From Nemertoderma westbladi (lineage: Eukaryota > Xenacoelomorpha > Nemertodermatida > Nemertodermatidae): a stretch of DNA of 43,974 nt. The notes below the pieces were generated by a model. The model was not told where the DNA came from. It made no database searches and was given only the letters and a program-made list of their open reading frames with translations. Positions 41,301 to 43,974 of this stretch are shown here, piece after piece. Position numbers and translations under genes: made by a program. The first letter of the stretch is position 1; each line of letters begins with the position of its first letter. The stretch is taken from assembly GCA_032718475.1 (NCBI GenBank), contig JAUCBJ010000993.1:1-43974 (forward strand). The letters are read 5' to 3'.

Positions 41301-43974
41301 GTTATTGATATTGGTTATTGATATTGGTTATTGGTTATCGATATTGGTTATTGGTATTGGTTATTGATATTGGTTATTGGTTATCGATATTGGTTATTGG
41401 TATTGGTTATTGATATTGGTTATTGGTTATTGACATTTTGACATGTCATTTTACCAAAATGTCACTATCAAATTGACATTTTGACCTGACATGTCATTTT
41501 GACAAAATGTCAGTTTCAAATTGACATTTTGACATGTCATTTTGCCAAAATGTCACTTTCGAATTGATATTTTGACATGTCATTTTGCCAAAATGTCAAT
41601 GTGTCAATATGTCACTTTCAAATTGATATTTTGACATGTCATTTTGCCAAAATGTCAATGTGTCAATATGTCACTTTCAAATTGACATTTTGACATGTCA
41701 TTTTGCCAAAATGTCATTTTCAAGTTGACATTTTGACATGTCATTTTGCCAAAATGTCACTTTTGAATTGACATTTTGACATGTCATTTTGCCAAAATGT
41801 CACTTTCGAATGACATTTTGACATGTCATTTTGCCAAACCGTCACTTTTGAATTGACATTTTAACATGTCATTTTGCCAAAATGTCACTTTCGAATAGAC
41901 ATTTTGACATGTCATTTTGCCAAAATGTCAATGTGTCAATATGTCATTTTCAAGTTGACATTTGACATTTGACATGTCATTTTGTCAAAATGTCACTTTC
42001 AAGTTGACATTTTGACATGTCATTTTGCCAAAATGTCATTTTCAAGTTGACATTTGAAATGTCATTTTGCCAAAATGTCACTTTCAAGTTGACATTTGAC
42101 ATGTCATTTTGCCAAAATGTCACTTTCGAATTGACATTTTGACATGTCATTTTGCCAATATGTCATTTTGTCAAAATGTCACTTTCAAATTGACATTTTG
42201 GCATGTCATTTTGCCAAAATGTCACTTTCGAATTGACATTTTGACATGTCATTTTGCCAAAATGTCACTTTCAAATTGACATTTTGACATGTGATTTTGC
42301 CAAAATGTCACTTTCGAATTGGCATTTTGACATGTCATTTTGCCAAAATGTCACTTTCGAATTGGCATTTTGACATGTCATTTTGCCAAAATGTCACTTT
42401 CGAATTGGCATTTTGACATGTCATTTTGCCAAAATGTCACTTTCGAATTGGCATTTTGACATGTCATTTTGCCAAAATGTCACTTTCAATTGACATTTTC
42501 ATGTCATTTTGACAAAATGTCACTTTCAAATTGACATTTTGACATGTCATTTTGCCAAAATGTCACTTTCGAATTGACATTTTGACATGTCATTTTGCCA
42601 AAATGTCAATGTGTCAATATGTCACTTTCAAATTGACATTTTGACATGTTATTTTGCCAAAATGTCACTTTCAAATTGACATTTTGACATGTCATTTTGC
42701 CAAAATGTCACTCTCAAATTGACATTTTGACATGTCATTTTGGCAAAATGTCATTTTCGAATTGACATTTTGACATGTCATTTTGCCAAAATGTCACTTT
42801 CAAATTGACATTTGACATGTCACTTTGCCAAAATGTCACTTTCGAATTTACATTTTGACATGTCATTTTGCCAATATGTCATTTTCAAGTCGACATTTGA
42901 CATGTCAATTTGTCAAAATGTCACTTCAAATTGACATTTTGACATGTCATTTTGCCAAAATGTCACTTCAAATTGACATTTTGACATGTCATTTTGCCAA
43001 AATGTCACTTTCAAATTGACATTTTGACATGTCATTTTGCCAAAATGTCGCTTTCGAATTGACATTTTGACATGTCATTTTGCCAAAATGTAATTTTGCC
43101 AAAATGTCAATGTGTCAATATGTAACTTTCAAATTGACACTTTGACATGTCATTTTGCCAAAATTCCACTTCAAATTGACATTTTGACATGTCATTTTGC
43201 CAAAATGTCAATGTGTCAATATGTCACTTTCAAATTGACATTTTGACATGTCATTTTGCCAAAATGTCACTTTCGAATTGACATTTTGACATGTGATTTT
43301 GCCAAAATGTCACTTTCAAATTGACATTTTGACATGTCATTTTGCCAAAATGTCACTTTCGAATTGACATTTTGACATGTCATTTTGCCAAAAAGTCACT
43401 TTCAAATTAACATTTTGACATGTCATTTAGTGTTAAATTAACCGCAGATTCCAAATACAGTTACCGTTTTTACATATGATTGGTAGTTCTCGCGATATTG
43501 GCGTTCAAACACAACGTTTTTTGATATTTTACGAAATTTAAGGTATTTTTTATTGAAAAAGCAGACATAACTATTCCCAGTCCGTTTCTGTAACATTAAG
43601 AGAAAAGTGAACTTGTGATACTTCTTTTAGTGTTAAATTAACAGCAGATTCCAAATACAGTAACCGTTTTTACATAAGATTTGTAGTTCTCGCGATATTT
43701 GGGTTCAAAAACAACGTTTTTTTGATATTTTACGAGATTTAAGGTATTTTTTATTTTAGTTTAGTAGTTGCGTTTTCCAGCCAGCAGTTCCTTGGCAGTG
43801 TGTGTGTGGCAGTAGCTGCATTGTGTAAGATTCTCAAATGTAGTCTCACCTATAAATATAAACAATAGATATAAGTTTACATATAGATCAATAATTATTA
43901 GTGCAAACAATTACAATAGGAAGCGAATTAGAATGTGTTGAATTTCGCCAATACAACTTAATGTTGATATTATT
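38361..43974. repeat. second copy of the 6.2-kb tandem duplication (cut by window end)
   Basis: Matches 32161-37771 at offset 6203. It holds the second 13-bp minisatellite (39407-41432), 43-bp satellite (41433-43426) and 200-bp doublet (from 43427). The window ends inside the low-copy spacer, so the right border is not seen. Confidence 0.95.

Overview
The window looks like nuclear DNA from a metazoan, probably a marine invertebrate. It contains spliced coding exons with GT-AG introns, BEL/Pao and Ty3 LTR retrotransposons, LINE and Mutator-like remnants, and large satellite blocks. The palindromes TAGGCCTA and ACCGGT recur. I cannot name the species or phylum from sequence alone. Nothing prokaryotic (operons, ribosome binding sites, CRISPR) is present.

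Layout. (1) 1-11962: a degraded BEL/Pao LTR retrotransposon on the minus strand, with its 3' end cut off by the window edge. In element order it has a 5' LTR (11244-11962), a PBS-like site, a 1.7-kb leader, a gag with a coiled coil, a DUF1759-like region and zinc knuckles, then an aspartic protease, RT, RNase H and integrase. It is broken by stops, frameshifts and a 1.2-kb insertion (4434-5632) flanked by a CTCTC duplication. (2) 12261-12574: the C-terminal relic of a Mutator-like transposase. (3) 12979-28396, plus strand: the only host gene I recognise. It is a two-domain beta/gamma-crystallin-fold gene with four visible exons, one Greek-key motif per exon, and all three introns in phase 2. 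Its first exon(s) are not visible.

(4) The introns of this gene hold most of the repeats. Intron 1 carries a full-length, young Ty3 element (13402-18968; 192-bp LTRs, TATAT target duplication) and a cluster of GTTCTAGAAC palindromes. Intron 2 carries a LINE fragment. Intron 3 carries a tRNA-Ser-like relic, a 1.8-kb compound (GGAC)n/(AGAC)n microsatellite, an LTR-like sequence with twin hairpins, and inverted and tandem repeats.

(5) 28400-30450 is AT-rich DNA with a long imperfect inverted repeat (MITE-like) and small microsatellites. (6) 30449-43974 is satellite DNA: a 54-bp array, then a segment of at least 5.6 kb present twice at an exact 6203-bp offset with almost no differences. That segment holds a ~1-kb low-copy stretch, a 13-bp (TTGATA/TTGGTTA) minisatellite of ~2 kb, a 43-bp palindromic satellite of ~2 kb and a 200-bp doublet.

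The mobile elements do not cooperate as a pathway. The functional content is one probable calcium-binding crystallin-fold protein whose introns have been expanded by transposons and tandem repeats. The most unexpected signal is a strong sense-strand excess of the 5' splice-site-like word GGTAAG through the BEL element.
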